A stretch of DNA of 64,000 nucleotides, from positions 744,001-808,000 of the forward strand of contig JAKMXF010000033.1 in NCBI GenBank assembly GCA_024704765.1. The letters are read 5' to 3'. Position numbers and translations under genes: made by a program. How positions within the stretch are numbered: position 1 is the stretch's first letter; every line of letters starts with the position of its first letter. Below the pieces are notes generated by a model. It had not been told where the DNA came from. It worked only from the letters and a program-made list of their open reading frames with translations, and searched no databases. Below are positions 8,740 through 18,481 of the stretch, one piece after another. Source of the stretch: Oopsacas minuta. Its lineage: Eukaryota; Porifera; Hexactinellida; Lyssacinosida; Leucopsacidae.

Positions 8740-11064
8740 TTATTCTTTCACTGTCTTCTTGATCTTACTGTCTTGCTTACCCCATGTATCAACTCTATTC
8801 TGTGAAAACAAATTCCCCTTCTTGATAACAATGTCAAGTATAGTTTTATACACTTGAGATTGTTTGAGGTAAGATCTGGAGATGAAATGCAATGCAGTGA
8901 TAACCAGTATTAGAACGTAAATGATAAAATATAGAAATACCGGATGTGTCAATACGTCACAAAATGTATTCACAAAGCTGCTACTCACCGCTAGCTCAGA
9001 AATTGGCTGAAGGAAATAGGCGTATTCCACAAAGGGACCACAATTACCTGATGGCTGAAATCTTAAGAGTGCGAATAATACTCCTAACATGGATGCGAGA
9101 TAAGTTGCAATCAGGAGATAGGTGTAAAACAGGTTATTGTTGGTGACGTCATCTGAAACAGTGCCAAGAGAGGGGTCTTTGAAATATTTACAAGCAACCA
9201 GCTTTAAATAGAACAGGAGCGGGTAGGCAAGGAAGGCGAAGAGTGGAAGAACTGGACAGAAAAAGAAACCGAGGAAAATCAATGCCTGAAAGTAAATCAA
9301 ATCGAGTATATGCTTAATAACCTGGAAGGTAGGTCGAACTGTTATCAAGTTGTATACTGTATTAACCATTTTGCCAGATCTCCCCAGTCCTAGCGTATTG
9401 TGGATAGAAATTTTGTGTTTATTTATAAAATGCCTGCTAGTGTTTAGAAGTAATTCAACTGCCAAGGTAATCGCTACATATGTAACAGCTAGACGATAGA
9501 ATTCCTTTCCTATATATTCCTCCCAACACATCTCTGAATTACAATCAGGATCTGGTATGGTAGTATTATAGTATCCAAACGAATTTATCCAATCATTAAC
9601 CGTTTCATCACCGAAAAAGATTGTATTGTTCTGTGGAAATTTTGAGTTCTTATCCAATGCATTAGAAGTTGTAAATAATATTGTTGTTACTGTAAACAGT
9701 GATGCCAAGCGGATTAATATTAAGCGTATCAGCGTTACGTTAACCTCTGTTCTCTTTGACTGGTAGTACTCTAACGCTGAGAATTGAATGAAGATAATCT
9801 GTAATACTTTAATAATAACGAATACAGTAACTGTATTGATTAATCCAGGAATATTGATACCAATTAATCCAACGGTAAACCCACAACGTGCAGAATAAGC
9901 CCATATATTTGTGAATAACACAATGACAGCTGATAGTAACAGCAAGAAGATAGTCAGAGAATTGAAGAATATCCTAACCAGCACGATCTTAAGGATTCCC
10001 CTCCAAGTATCTCCAATGAATTTTCTACGTTTAATTTCGGATAGAAAACGTCTATAAATGACGTCATGATGCTTCGATGTAGCTACATCCTTAGTTATAC
10101 CGAAGTCCCAAGCTCCGAATGTCATATTTGAAACATGTAAATCAGATGAAGTGAGTAGCGGAGTCACAGATTGGTTAAACTGATATCCATACTGAATAGT
10201 CATAGACACAAGATACGTGAGTAGAACTACGAATGACGTCAGGAGGTATGCTAGTGGGATATTATGATGAAATTCAGTGATTTCGGAATCGACGTGGTAT
10301 GCTCCGTAGAAAAACTCTGTCTGTCCATACCAACCATATCCTGATATGAATCCCAACAGATCTCCTCGCAATGAGAACTTAGATCGACGAGTTAGAGTAT
10401 CATTCAGATTGTAACCGTAGTTATAGATCATTTGCGGAATAAAAATGAATGAAGCTGTCAACAGAAATGGAAGGATGCTCATGAGAAATAGGAACCTGAT
10501 GAAACGGAAGTAAGTACCGACAGTAGAACCTAATTGCTCTTCTAATGACTTTATAGCGCCACGCCATAATACCATATATGATAGTACACGAGTTAACACA
10601 ATCTGAAACACATTCCACTTCTTCTTAAACTCTACTCGATAACTTTTCTGATCCTGCTGCAGGTGTCTAGTTCTCAGGTCTCTACGTTCCCTTGCTAATT
10701 GGGGGCGGTTTATACCAAGAATAGGGAGTACAGTGATATCCCCTGGGGTTGAGGTTTTGGTATCAGTAAGCTCCTGATAACGGTTCATTTTGTTAGAATC
10801 AATGGCTATGTCTATGTCAACACCTGTTATATCTGGGCGTTGTCTTGCTTTCCTCAGAACATCATCTAATAGTTGTGATACGTATTCTTCAACCGAATTA
10901 TACGATTCAACACCTTCATCCAAATTCGATTCTACATCTCTAGGAACTAAATTCAAACGGTCTAACTCTAAGCCCAATTCTTCTGTAGCATTAGAAGTGC
11001 TTGAATGTATATTGTGCTCAAGAAGTGTATGTGTTATTTCTGCGTTAGAGCATATAGTGGCCAT
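8740..11064 (-). CDS. TMC: Transmembrane channel-like (TMC) protein
   Basis: TMC proteins are multi-span membrane proteins related to the TMEM16 fold; vertebrate TMC1/2 are pore subunits of mechanotransduction channels. 774 residues, single exon. Residues 1-150 are hydrophilic and acidic. They are followed by the pre-TM1 segment LWRGAIKSLEEQLGSTVGTYFRFIRFLF (in pieces), which matches the conserved TMC lead-in, and about ten hydrophobic helices. The TMC signature CWEEYIGKEFYRL is at about residue 512. The conserved FCPVLPLFAF...FYLK stretch follows near 600-630. Ends in a lysine-rich tail. The family assignment is firm; which vertebrate TMC it corresponds to cannot be decided here. Confidence 0.93.
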   Translation of the reverse strand: MATICSNAEITHTLLEHNIHSSTSNATEELGLELDRLNLVPRDVESNLDEGVESYNSVEEYVSQLLDDVLRKARQRPDITGVDIDIAIDSNKMNRYQELTDTKTSTPGDITVLPILGINRPQLARERRDLRTRHLQQDQKSYRVEFKKKWNVFQIVLTRVLSYMVLWRGAIKSLEEQLGSTVGTYFRFIRFLFLMSILPFLLTASFIFIPQMIYNYGYNLNDTLTRRSKFSLRGDLLGFISGYGWYGQTEFFYGAYHVDSEITEFHHNIPLAYLLTSFVVLLTYLVSMTIQYGYQFNQSVTPLLTSSDLHVSNMTFGAWDFGITKDVATSKHHDVIYRRFLSEIKRRKFIGDTWRGILKIVLVRIFFNSLTIFLLLLSAVIVLFTNIWAYSARCGFTVGLIGINIPGLINTVTVFVIIKVLQIIFIQFSALEYYQSKRTEVNVTLIRLILIRLASLFTVTTILFTTSNALDKNSKFPQNNTIFFGDETVNDWINSFGYYNTTIPDPDCNSEMCWEEYIGKEFYRLAVTYVAITLAVELLLNTSRHFINKHKISIHNTLGLGRSGKMVNTVYNLITVRPTFQVIKHILDLIYFQALIFLGFFFCPVLPLFAFLAYPLLFYLKLVACKYFKDPSLGTVSDDVTNNNLFYTYLLIATYLASMLGVLFALLRFQPSGNCGPFVEYAYFLQPISELAVSSSFVNTFCDVLTHPVFLYFIIYVLILVITALHFISRSYLKQSQVYKTILDIVIKKGNLFSQNRVDTWGKQDSKIKKTVKE

Positions 11065-12118
11065 TATCGTATATGTTATATGCTATGAATTCATTATTAC
11101 TCCTATTTATCTAATAATATTTTGTGCTAGCACAAACGCACAATAGAATTTTTCCATATAGTCATATTATTAATTATCTCAAGGTAATGTTGTAGTAACT
11201 GTAGTAAACAATATAATACAATAACATGCAGACGTAGGTTAATTAATTAATCATTTAGAACCATCTGGGTTCTACGTGCTAAAGGTATTACCATTACCAT
11301 CAAGTCTATATTATGTAATTCTGAATTAACTCTCTTTCTTAAGCACATAAATATTGTATCAACAAATTAATTCAAACTTTAGTAATATTTGTGCCTGTCT
11401 AAATGGTCACTCAAAGAACTGTCTGTCCAACAGTCAACTATACCACCCTTATAAGCTACATAGTATATCTCCACGATTGTTTTGTAGACGATTAAAATGA
11501 ATTGTTCACTGAATAAATGATTGGGGGATATACTTGTAATCTAAAACTGTAGCTTGTGGTTTATGGAAGCATTGAGCCATATCACTACAGGATTTATACA
11601 AAGTTAAAGACGTATTAATATTTAAATCAGCTTCTGGTTCAATAAATTTAGTTGATTCCTTCTTACAAATATTAGTATATTCCATACAACATAACATCCT
11701 AGGATGTATTATTAATATCTAGTTGTACATACATTGACACAATTTAATATCTAAGAAAATTAGTTATCGAGGGGATTAGTCGTGTCTCCAGGCTGTTTAT
11801 TGTCATAATTTGTATCTGGAAACCATTTAAAGTGATTTGTACCTCTTAACCCACGATAGCATCTGGAATTTACAATCAATAGAAAATTTTCAATTGAAAT
11901 TCAATTTACTTTCAGTTTCAATTTCAGTTTAGGGTAAATTGGTGAGTTAATGCATTCCTGTATTAGAGGGAGTAAGGTTACACTAATATGAGGAAGAAAT
12001 TGGATATTGTGTAGATTGTAAAAAAACGATAACAAATTTAGAAGGGATGTATTTCAGTATCGGTGGAATTAAGAAATTGAATATCTATTCCATGTTTAAA
12101 CCCATAAGCAATTCTTAG
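11065..12118. other. Non-coding spacer
   Basis: No supported gene. A 63-codon cysteine-bearing frame at 11,506-11,697 (-) matches no known family and is left uncalled. Sequence around 11,890-11,940 is a low-complexity run of caattt/tttcag motifs. Confidence 0.45.
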
Positions 12119-12535
12119 TAAACAGAACGAGTTAAATAAGCTAGGGAGTTCACAAATATGTATATCATGACTGCGATAACAAGAAACAAAAGCGAGAAGA
12201 GAAGAGTTATCTGAAAGAATCGATAGAACTTATATGCCTGTAGTTGTTCTCTATATAGAACCTTATTGTTAGAATGAAACTTGAGTTCTCTCAAGTTTGA
12301 TTGGAGGACTCTAGTGAGAATCAGACTATCTCTCAACACCACTAACCAATTGATTACAGCAAGTAAGGGAAAGAGTAGAAAAGATAGAATAAAAGTATAG
12401 AGAGTGGAACAGACAGATGCAATAAGTAACTGCACACTTAACCAGATTATGTATTTAATGAGAGTTCTCTTAAAAGTGTGATTCACATATCTAGCAGCTA
12501 GGTAACGAGTCAGGATGGATAGGAATGTGAATCGA
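12119..12535 (-). pseudogene. Truncated inverted copy of the orphan membrane-protein gene
   Basis: The frame 12,115-12,486 is nearly identical over about 105 residues to the interior of the intact gene at 6292-7428 (both contain NHTFKRTLIKYIIWLSVQLL and LREL KFHSNNKVLYREQLQ). It lacks the N-terminal third and ends in a different, short C-terminus (VNSLAYLTRSVY). Nucleotide similarity continues to about 12,535, then stops next to a terminal-repeat element. The direction is opposite to the parent gene. Near-identity implies recent duplication or gene conversion; the missing ends imply it is non-functional. Confidence 0.8.
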
Positions 12536-12565
12536 AATAATATATTGAAAAAGATGGAATTAAAT

Positions 12566-13293
12566 ATATGTCATAGGAGATGTTGTCAATCAGGAGATGT
12601 TGTCGAATAACCAACATCTCCTGCAGGAGATGTTGGCGATCTGATGGTATATGGCTTCAATACAGTTTTTAAGTGAATTGTGTGACTTCAACTAATTATA
12701 GCTGACATGCTTCAATCGTCGTACGATCGTACGATAGCACGATTCCGCAAATAAATAGTAAACCTAAAATGTTTTTTATTTATTCATACTTAAAATGACT
12801 GAAAATTACCATCGAAAGTAAGATTACCACACTCTTATGTAAAATATGCAAGCGTCAAAATGAAGTTATACAATTAATAGGAGATTTTATCCAATTGTCT
12901 CCATTACTAATTTTAAAACTCCAACACTTTAAGCTCCTTGGGTATACACTTCTTTTCAGTAATCATTTTACCTTAAAAACTGTTATTGAAAAAAATCATT
13001 ACCATTACGATGGAATGAAAACAAGAAAATAATATCTGAAGAAGATTCAAATCTACCACGAAACATGAAAGTCAATTTTGCAGTATACTTGGCTATTCCT
13101 TGTTAGTTGACCTCAAATACAAGCATTGAGGGTGTTTAGTACGTACCATTCTTAAATAAGTACATTAGATATATCGTAATATACTTGGCTAAATTATCAG
13201 TTTGCTTACTGATGGTATTAGAAACTATAAAAGTACAGTATTGAAGCCATATACTATCAAATCGCCTGATTGACAACATTTCCTATAACATAT
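12566..13293. mobile_element. Non-autonomous terminal-inverted-repeat element, ~730 bp
   Basis: The left end reads atatgtcataggagatgttg followed by tcaatcagg. The right end is its inverted counterpart, cctgattgacaacatttcct then ataacatat. A second matching pair lies inside: cgatctgatggtatatggct at 12,637 against the inverted agccatatactatcaaatcg near 13,245. The left arm carries an extra ~40-bp palindrome (caacatctcc / ggagatgttg). There is no coding frame, so it would need a transposase from elsewhere. It separates two fragments of the same membrane-protein gene. No target duplication could be identified. Confidence 0.7.
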
Positions 13294-13408
13294 ACATGTC
13301 AACAAAATAACCATAGCAGAGCGGATAGGAAGATTGCATTTTCACAAATTCTATCTAGTTTACTTGAATCCAGTGAGAGATTATCACAGTAAAAGTAATC
13401 ATGGGAAC

Positions 13409-13515
13409 AAAATCTGTCTGCTCCACACTCTATACTTTTATTATATCTTTTCTACTCTTCCCCATACTTTCCGTAATCAATTGGTTAGTTGTGTTGAGAG
13501 ATAGTAGAGTCCTTA
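13409..13515 (+). pseudogene. Fragment of the orphan membrane-protein gene
   Basis: Direct-orientation piece matching about positions 6885-6990 of the intact gene (ctccacactctatactttta, then ctcttcccc and aatcaattggttagt), with scattered substitutions and a deletion inside the arginine-rich loop. Too short to be functional. Together with the copy at 12,119-12,535 it brackets the inverted-repeat element. Confidence 0.7.
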
Positions 13516-13989
13516 ATAGCACTCTGTGTATGTGTTGTCCTGAAATCTAGGAACGTAACCCCACTATTCTCATTAGGATTTAGTCTCGCCGTTCACTGCA
13601 ATTTACAGGAACGTAGCCCCCTCGAACGGAGAGAGATACCAATATTATACTAGGCAGCTGGTCAACATAGATATAAGTAATATAGGCTATTTTACTTAGG
13701 ACAACTACATTGGGAAATATAGTCAAATAGTTTAAAGTTGATAAAGTTGTTCATTACATGATTACAATTGTATGTTACCATAAATCTTATTATTCAATCT
13801 CTTGTTATTGTTTTATCTCTCAGTTACCCTATTTGAAATTTAAAACAACAATTTATACGTAAGGCCCCGGAAATTTCGCTTCGCATTTACATATTGTATA
13901 ACTAACACTGACAACATCTAAGCACAATCTTATAAATATAAGGAATTTTAATTTCCTTTCAATTAAAATTAGGCCTTCTTATTATCGGA

Positions 13990-13997
13990 TATATAAG
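13990..13997 (+). promoter_or_regulatory. TATA-like box of the 14,016 gene
   Basis: TATATAAG lies 26 bases before the first ATG at 14,016. A TSS about 30 bases downstream would fall at or after the first two ATG codons, which favours translation from Met5 (14,028, context acaATGG). Confidence 0.4.
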
Positions 13998-14015
13998 ACT
14001 CTCTCAGGTTTCAAA

Positions 14016-14867
14016 ATGATGCTCACAATGGCTGCAATCAAATTAATTTCGGATTCACTTTCGAGTAAGAATGACCAATCGTTAATAATCCCATCTCATT
14101 TGGAACCCTTGACCAATGCACCCCTATTTGAAGAGGGGTTCGTTTCATTCAATCTTGACTCAGTAGCAGATCTCTACACTACTTCACCTCATGTATTGCA
14201 ATTCAGTTACACTGAGAAGGGTGTGGCATATGGACAGCAAGAGACTAGCTCTAAAACTATTAAATGTGAAGTTCCTCTAGCTGTACAACCCGTTACATTT
14301 GTATTGAACCTAACCAATGAGCCCGTCTATCGGTCAGGAGTTAACTACGCAGCTGTTGTACAAGTTTCTCACCAATCAGGCCTCAAATTCCAATTGCTCA
14401 TACCCGGTACTAGGACGTACGATCCCGCGGGTATCTCAGGAGACCCTCACTGCTCAGAACGTGTAGGTAATGCCTGCAGCTCTGCTATCCTAAAGGTCGT
14501 GTACGTCTCTCTCGTAGCTGCTCTAAAAGGAGCTTCCATAGAGGGAATCAATCAGATTTTCAGTGCATTCTTGCCTATCAATGAAACATACCATGGACGT
14601 ATTGTTATCATGCAGTACATGCAACATCAGCTAAATTCTGCACTGTTCCAAATAAAAGAGCCTCAGGACTATCCAGATTTCATAAAAGAATTGGATCTAC
14701 AGCTTACAGGCGGTAGGGAACATACAAAATCGTATCTAAATTCTGCTACTAAGAATTCACTGCTACAACCACCGAGACAATATTATAAGAAAGTTCAAGA
14801 TAAAGACAAGGATATTAATGAGCTGCTATCTGCTGCTGATTATCAGAGATTACTACAACTAGTATAA
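14016..14867 (+). CDS. Hypothetical protein, 283 aa
   Basis: Not recognised. Single exon without signal peptide or transmembrane helix. Residues 40-110 look like a beta-rich domain (FVSFNLDSVADLYTTSPHVL; VTFVLNLTNEPVYR). Residues 140-165 hold a cysteine pair in GDPHCSERVGNACSS, followed by a helix and a C-terminal polar, lysine-rich region. There are three early methionines (1, 2, 5); Met5 has the best initiation context. GC content is a little higher than in the surrounding non-coding DNA, as in the other genes here. Coding status is secure from length and composition; function is unknown. Confidence 0.7.
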   Translation: MMLTMAAIKLISDSLSSKNDQSLIIPSHLEPLTNAPLFEEGFVSFNLDSVADLYTTSPHVLQFSYTEKGVAYGQQETSSKTIKCEVPLAVQPVTFVLNLTNEPVYRSGVNYAAVVQVSHQSGLKFQLLIPGTRTYDPAGISGDPHCSERVGNACSSAILKVVYVSLVAALKGASIEGINQIFSAFLPINETYHGRIVIMQYMQHQLNSALFQIKEPQDYPDFIKELDLQLTGGREHTKSYLNSATKNSLLQPPRQYYKKVQDKDKDINELLSAADYQRLLQLV

Positions 14868-15774
14868 TAATCTATTTGTTAACTTTATAATTACTTAGAT
14901 TGGCAAGGTAATTGTTAGTTTCGTGCTAAGAATACCATATTTATTCAGATTTAAAGTATAATGTACTAAATACATAGCATATAGCAAACAGCAACCTCAG
15001 TTATAAATGACAGAGATTTTCAATATTCCACTCAATAATAACGTGAAATTCCGGGATAACCCAGGGATCCCGAAAGGTTAGCAAGTATGTAAATATTATT
15101 CAAGCGAAGCACGCTACTTTATATAGGTATGTATAATTCCCATTGATTCTAAATGTTTAATACAATTAATACCTATTTGGATAAGATAGACTCTCGGATA
15201 GAATGCGCTAATTTTTCCATTATATTGACATTATATTGGTTTGTGAACTGAAACAGAAATTAAATTCTATTGACTAGGGGCGTAAACTTGTGGTGTGCGC
15301 CGGTGCCTATCACCCTGGCATTTTCACACCGAACTAACCCCACAAACTCAATTTAGCAGGTGGAGAGCGAAAACTAATGATCACTAAATCAGAACTAGAG
15401 TGAAACAAAATTATCAGATATTACAAACTAACGATGCAGCATCATGATCTCACACAATAAAATATTTATTCAGAAAAATATATAACTAGGGAATGAACAA
15501 AGTGTCGTGCCACCCTGTGAGTTTGGCGAAGTTTACGCGGTGCTATTGACTTCAAATAGTAATATCCAATTAATTAATAATTAAGTATATTTGGTTACTT
15601 GACTATAGAAAGCAATAAGGTGTATGAACCATACCATTGTATTAAGTATATATAATATCAGAAAAGTAGCGTTTAATTGAGCCCTGTAATACAATACAAT
15701 TCTTCCTATTATACAGAATATATATAAAATAAACTAATTGTAAAGCACTCAATATAGTAAAAGTTTAGGATAAG
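14868..15774. other. Non-coding spacer
   Basis: No supported coding frame. A fragment near 15,275-15,360 and 15,500-15,545 repeats the words tgtggtgygc / ccaccctgtgag / aagtttacgcg in inverse orientation, possibly a worn inverted-repeat element. Confidence 0.35.
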
Positions 15775-16866
15775 ATGGCTAAAAGTGTAGGAAAATATAA
15801 AGTACTGGCGAATCCTAACCAATCTGATAAAGACAAGCAGGAGGTTATTGGTGAGTCAGATATGTACAAAATGGAGGATTATATAGCATTGTCAGATTTC
15901 AGAGGGGTTAAGATTGAGAGCGGTAGAAATTGGGACTACAGTTTTGAAAAGAAAAGATTACATGTGAGAGGTCTTGATTGTGGGAGTAATTTCAGTGTAA
16001 CACATAAGGATTGGAATGATATAAAAATTGTTGATATTATCCTAAACGGGAACCTCGTATATCTCCTAATTGTACAGAATCAACATCCAAACACTCTATC
16101 TATCTACATATTAACATTAAACGGAGAGATAGTTACTAAAAATATAACAGAATTTGGTACAAGAAACAAAGCTTGGAAAATAAATAACGCTAGCTTCGTG
16201 ACTGACTCACAATCTGTGTGTTTATTAATTAAAACGATTTCATTGTCAGCTTCTAAAGAACTAGAAAGAGTTCGTGTTACAACTGGTAGTACACTGATCC
16301 TAATGAATGAGAGAGTTTGGTACGAATGCTGTTTGAAAGACAAACGTTTAAATATACAACCTAGCAAAGACGATAGTCCGCTCATAATAGATGATGACTT
16401 GTTTTATTTACAACAGAATGGTAATAGACCTAGAATCCTGCAACTGTACAGTTTGAAGAACAAGTCTCCTGTTGGTAGAGAAATAGTCTTACAATTAGTA
16501 AATGAATTCAAACACTCGGAAGAAATGGAAGCGAACTTAATCTCCTCGACTTACTGTATAGATTACAAACATAATAAGATACTGGTGCCTTACACTAGAT
16601 TACGTGGATTCTTCAATCACGAATTGATACTCAGAATGTTCAGCATGAACGGATTGATAGAGAGAGAAGAGATTATATGGGAGTGTGAAAAATGCCAAGA
16701 CATAGGGGACTCTAACATATTCCCTATTCATAACTTCTCTACATGGTCGTGGCCATTTGAGCCAATAAATATTGTTTTAACAGATAACGGTGGTGTATTA
16801 ATAACCTGGTTCTCTGGCTCTGCCCGGTCTGGTAGTATATTCTCTACTCTCACAAAACTTTACTAA
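15775..16866 (+). CDS. Hypothetical protein, 363 aa (beta-rich)
   Basis: Not recognised. Soluble and single exon. It alternates short hydrophobic strands with turns: VYLLIVQNQHPNTLSIYILT, SVCLLIKTISLS, ISSTYCIDYKHNKILVPYTR, INIVLTDNGGVLITW. This is the pattern expected of a beta-propeller or similar repeat fold, but no WD, Kelch or NHL signature residues are visible. The N-terminal 30 residues are basic and polar. A short purine-rich 5' leader precedes ATG (aagATGGC context). Neighbours give no functional hint. Confidence 0.7.
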   Translation: MAKSVGKYKVLANPNQSDKDKQEVIGESDMYKMEDYIALSDFRGVKIESGRNWDYSFEKKRLHVRGLDCGSNFSVTHKDWNDIKIVDIILNGNLVYLLIVQNQHPNTLSIYILTLNGEIVTKNITEFGTRNKAWKINNASFVTDSQSVCLLIKTISLSASKELERVRVTTGSTLILMNERVWYECCLKDKRLNIQPSKDDSPLIIDDDLFYLQQNGNRPRILQLYSLKNKSPVGREIVLQLVNEFKHSEEMEANLISSTYCIDYKHNKILVPYTRLRGFFNHELILRMFSMNGLIEREEIIWECEKCQDIGDSNIFPIHNFSTWSWPFEPINIVLTDNGGVLITWFSGSARSGSIFSTLTKLY

Positions 16867-17164
16867 AATATTCATTAATATGTGAGTGATTTATGAAAAT
16901 ATTTATCTTTGAAATTGTCTAATCCAGGTTCCCTACCTTGTTCACCCGTGGAGCTCTATACCATTTCAACGAATGCTGTAGACCCCCTCCAATGTACTGC
17001 AATACAAATTTGAGATCCTATAGACCCCTGATGTCGTCCGTGGGCTACCAAGGATCCATGGACCTTAAGTTGGGAACATCTGGCCTGATCACTTGAAAAA
17101 CTTTAAAATTAATAAGCTACAGAATATTAAGTAAATACAACAACACAATTAATAATTTGATAAC

Positions 17165-18295
17165 CTAGAATGCAGGATTGGTAGTTATAAGCCTTCTAAT
17201 CCTCCTTGTATTCCTGTCTTGATCTCTCATCCTCTTGTCAATCTCTGTGTCACTCAGAGCCTGTGTTACAGGACTCCATTCTTCAGACTCTTGTACACTT
17301 CTGAACGGATTCTCTATTACATTTCTAGCCTCACTGAATGGATAAGTCCTGTAGTACCAAGAGAGCTGTCCTCGTATAGAGTAGGCTATTGCTGTCATGA
17401 ATTCACCACCTAGACCTTTCTCAGCACACAGACTCTTGGAGAACTCCTCCGGACAATTATCAGGATTGGAGAGGTCCCATTCGAATTGATCCCTGAGACA
17501 CATATTACCTACATGTATGTTTAGGTTAATTAGCACACGTCTGTCATCTTGATCGTTCATTACACTGTCAATAGGATGGAGTTCACATTGAGACTGTATA
17601 GACATAGCAATAAGGGAGCAAAATGGGTGGAATGGAATGTCAAGATCATCACAGAGAATCTCAGCAAACTTCTCAGGTGTTACAATCTTCTCATTCTTAT
17701 TCCACACAAATGTATCTCTCACCCGAATACCCTCATGCTCTAAATCAAGTCGTATCGGTACCAGCACTTCCAGCTGTTCAGCAGCCTCTGCATAGCTAGT
17801 AATACTCAGATCATCAAATGCATTAGGATACGTCCTTACACGCTTAGAATTATTCCGTGTACGAGACACTACAGTAGGACAAGGCACTGCGTCCAAATGA
17901 AATGACATGTTAGGCATAGCGGATAGGAGGGAGGTACCACGTTTTGTTTTAATTTGGTGAGCGTGAGCAATTGGGAGCTTTTCAGGAAGAGGAATATCTG
18001 TTTGAGAGAGGAATTCCAACTCGGATCCGTTAATAATTTTCTCTATCTCACTAGCCTTTACTAGAGCTAGAAAAGGTGTATGTACGCTATACTCAAAACC
18101 TAGATCTCGTAGCACTTTTCGTTCATCTTGTGAGGCTCCCCGCTTCCAGAGGTTGGGGAATTTCTTGTATAGTGTACCTCTGAATATTCGGAGATAGTTA
18201 CTGACCTCTGAACCCAGCATTAGCTCACCCTCTTCAGGGTTCAAGACGAATGTCTGAGGCTTAGCTCCGTACAAATCGTAGATTTGTGAATTCAT
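17165..18295 (-). CDS. SMARCB1: SWI/SNF chromatin-remodelling subunit SNF5/INI1
   Basis: Core subunit of BAF/SWI-SNF ATP-dependent remodellers; contacts the nucleosome acidic patch. 376 residues against about 385 in vertebrates. The N-terminal winged-helix region is visible (LRIFRGTLYKKFPNLWKR near 34-51). The two SNF5 repeats follow: VLVPIRLDLEHEGIRVRD...FVW from about 173 and VLINLNIHVGNMCLRDQFEWD from about 249. After these come a YPFSEARNVIENPFR segment and the basic C-terminal helix (MRDQDRNTRRIRRL) that touches the nucleosome in known complexes. Intact single exon, ATG at 18,295. Confidence 0.96.
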   Translation of the reverse strand: MNSQIYDLYGAKPQTFVLNPEEGELMLGSEVSNYLRIFRGTLYKKFPNLWKRGASQDERKVLRDLGFEYSVHTPFLALVKASEIEKIINGSELEFLSQTDIPLPEKLPIAHAHQIKTKRGTSLLSAMPNMSFHLDAVPCPTVVSRTRNNSKRVRTYPNAFDDLSITSYAEAAEQLEVLVPIRLDLEHEGIRVRDTFVWNKNEKIVTPEKFAEILCDDLDIPFHPFCSLIAMSIQSQCELHPIDSVMNDQDDRRVLINLNIHVGNMCLRDQFEWDLSNPDNCPEEFSKSLCAEKGLGGEFMTAIAYSIRGQLSWYYRTYPFSEARNVIENPFRSVQESEEWSPVTQALSDTEIDKRMRDQDRNTRRIRRLITTNPAF

Positions 18296-18481
18296 GCTAT
18301 TTTGTTATGGAATATTCGTATTCAATTTTCTGAACATATCAAAATTTTACAATTTTTTTACACAAAAGGAACTGTCGCGTCGAAAATAGGAATTCTATGT
18401 CGGTATCTATCACACACTTTATATTAGAATCTATATTATAAGTGACAAATGAATAATAGAGATAAATTGCGTATTCAAAGT

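Noticed and set aside
8740-11064. Anoctamin (TMEM16) identity for the large channel-like gene
   Set aside because: The CWEEYIGKEFYRL signature and the lead-in before helix 1 are those of TMC proteins.
10790-11146. 118-codon plus-strand frame
   Set aside because: Antisense to the acidic N-terminus of the TMC gene; no independent support.
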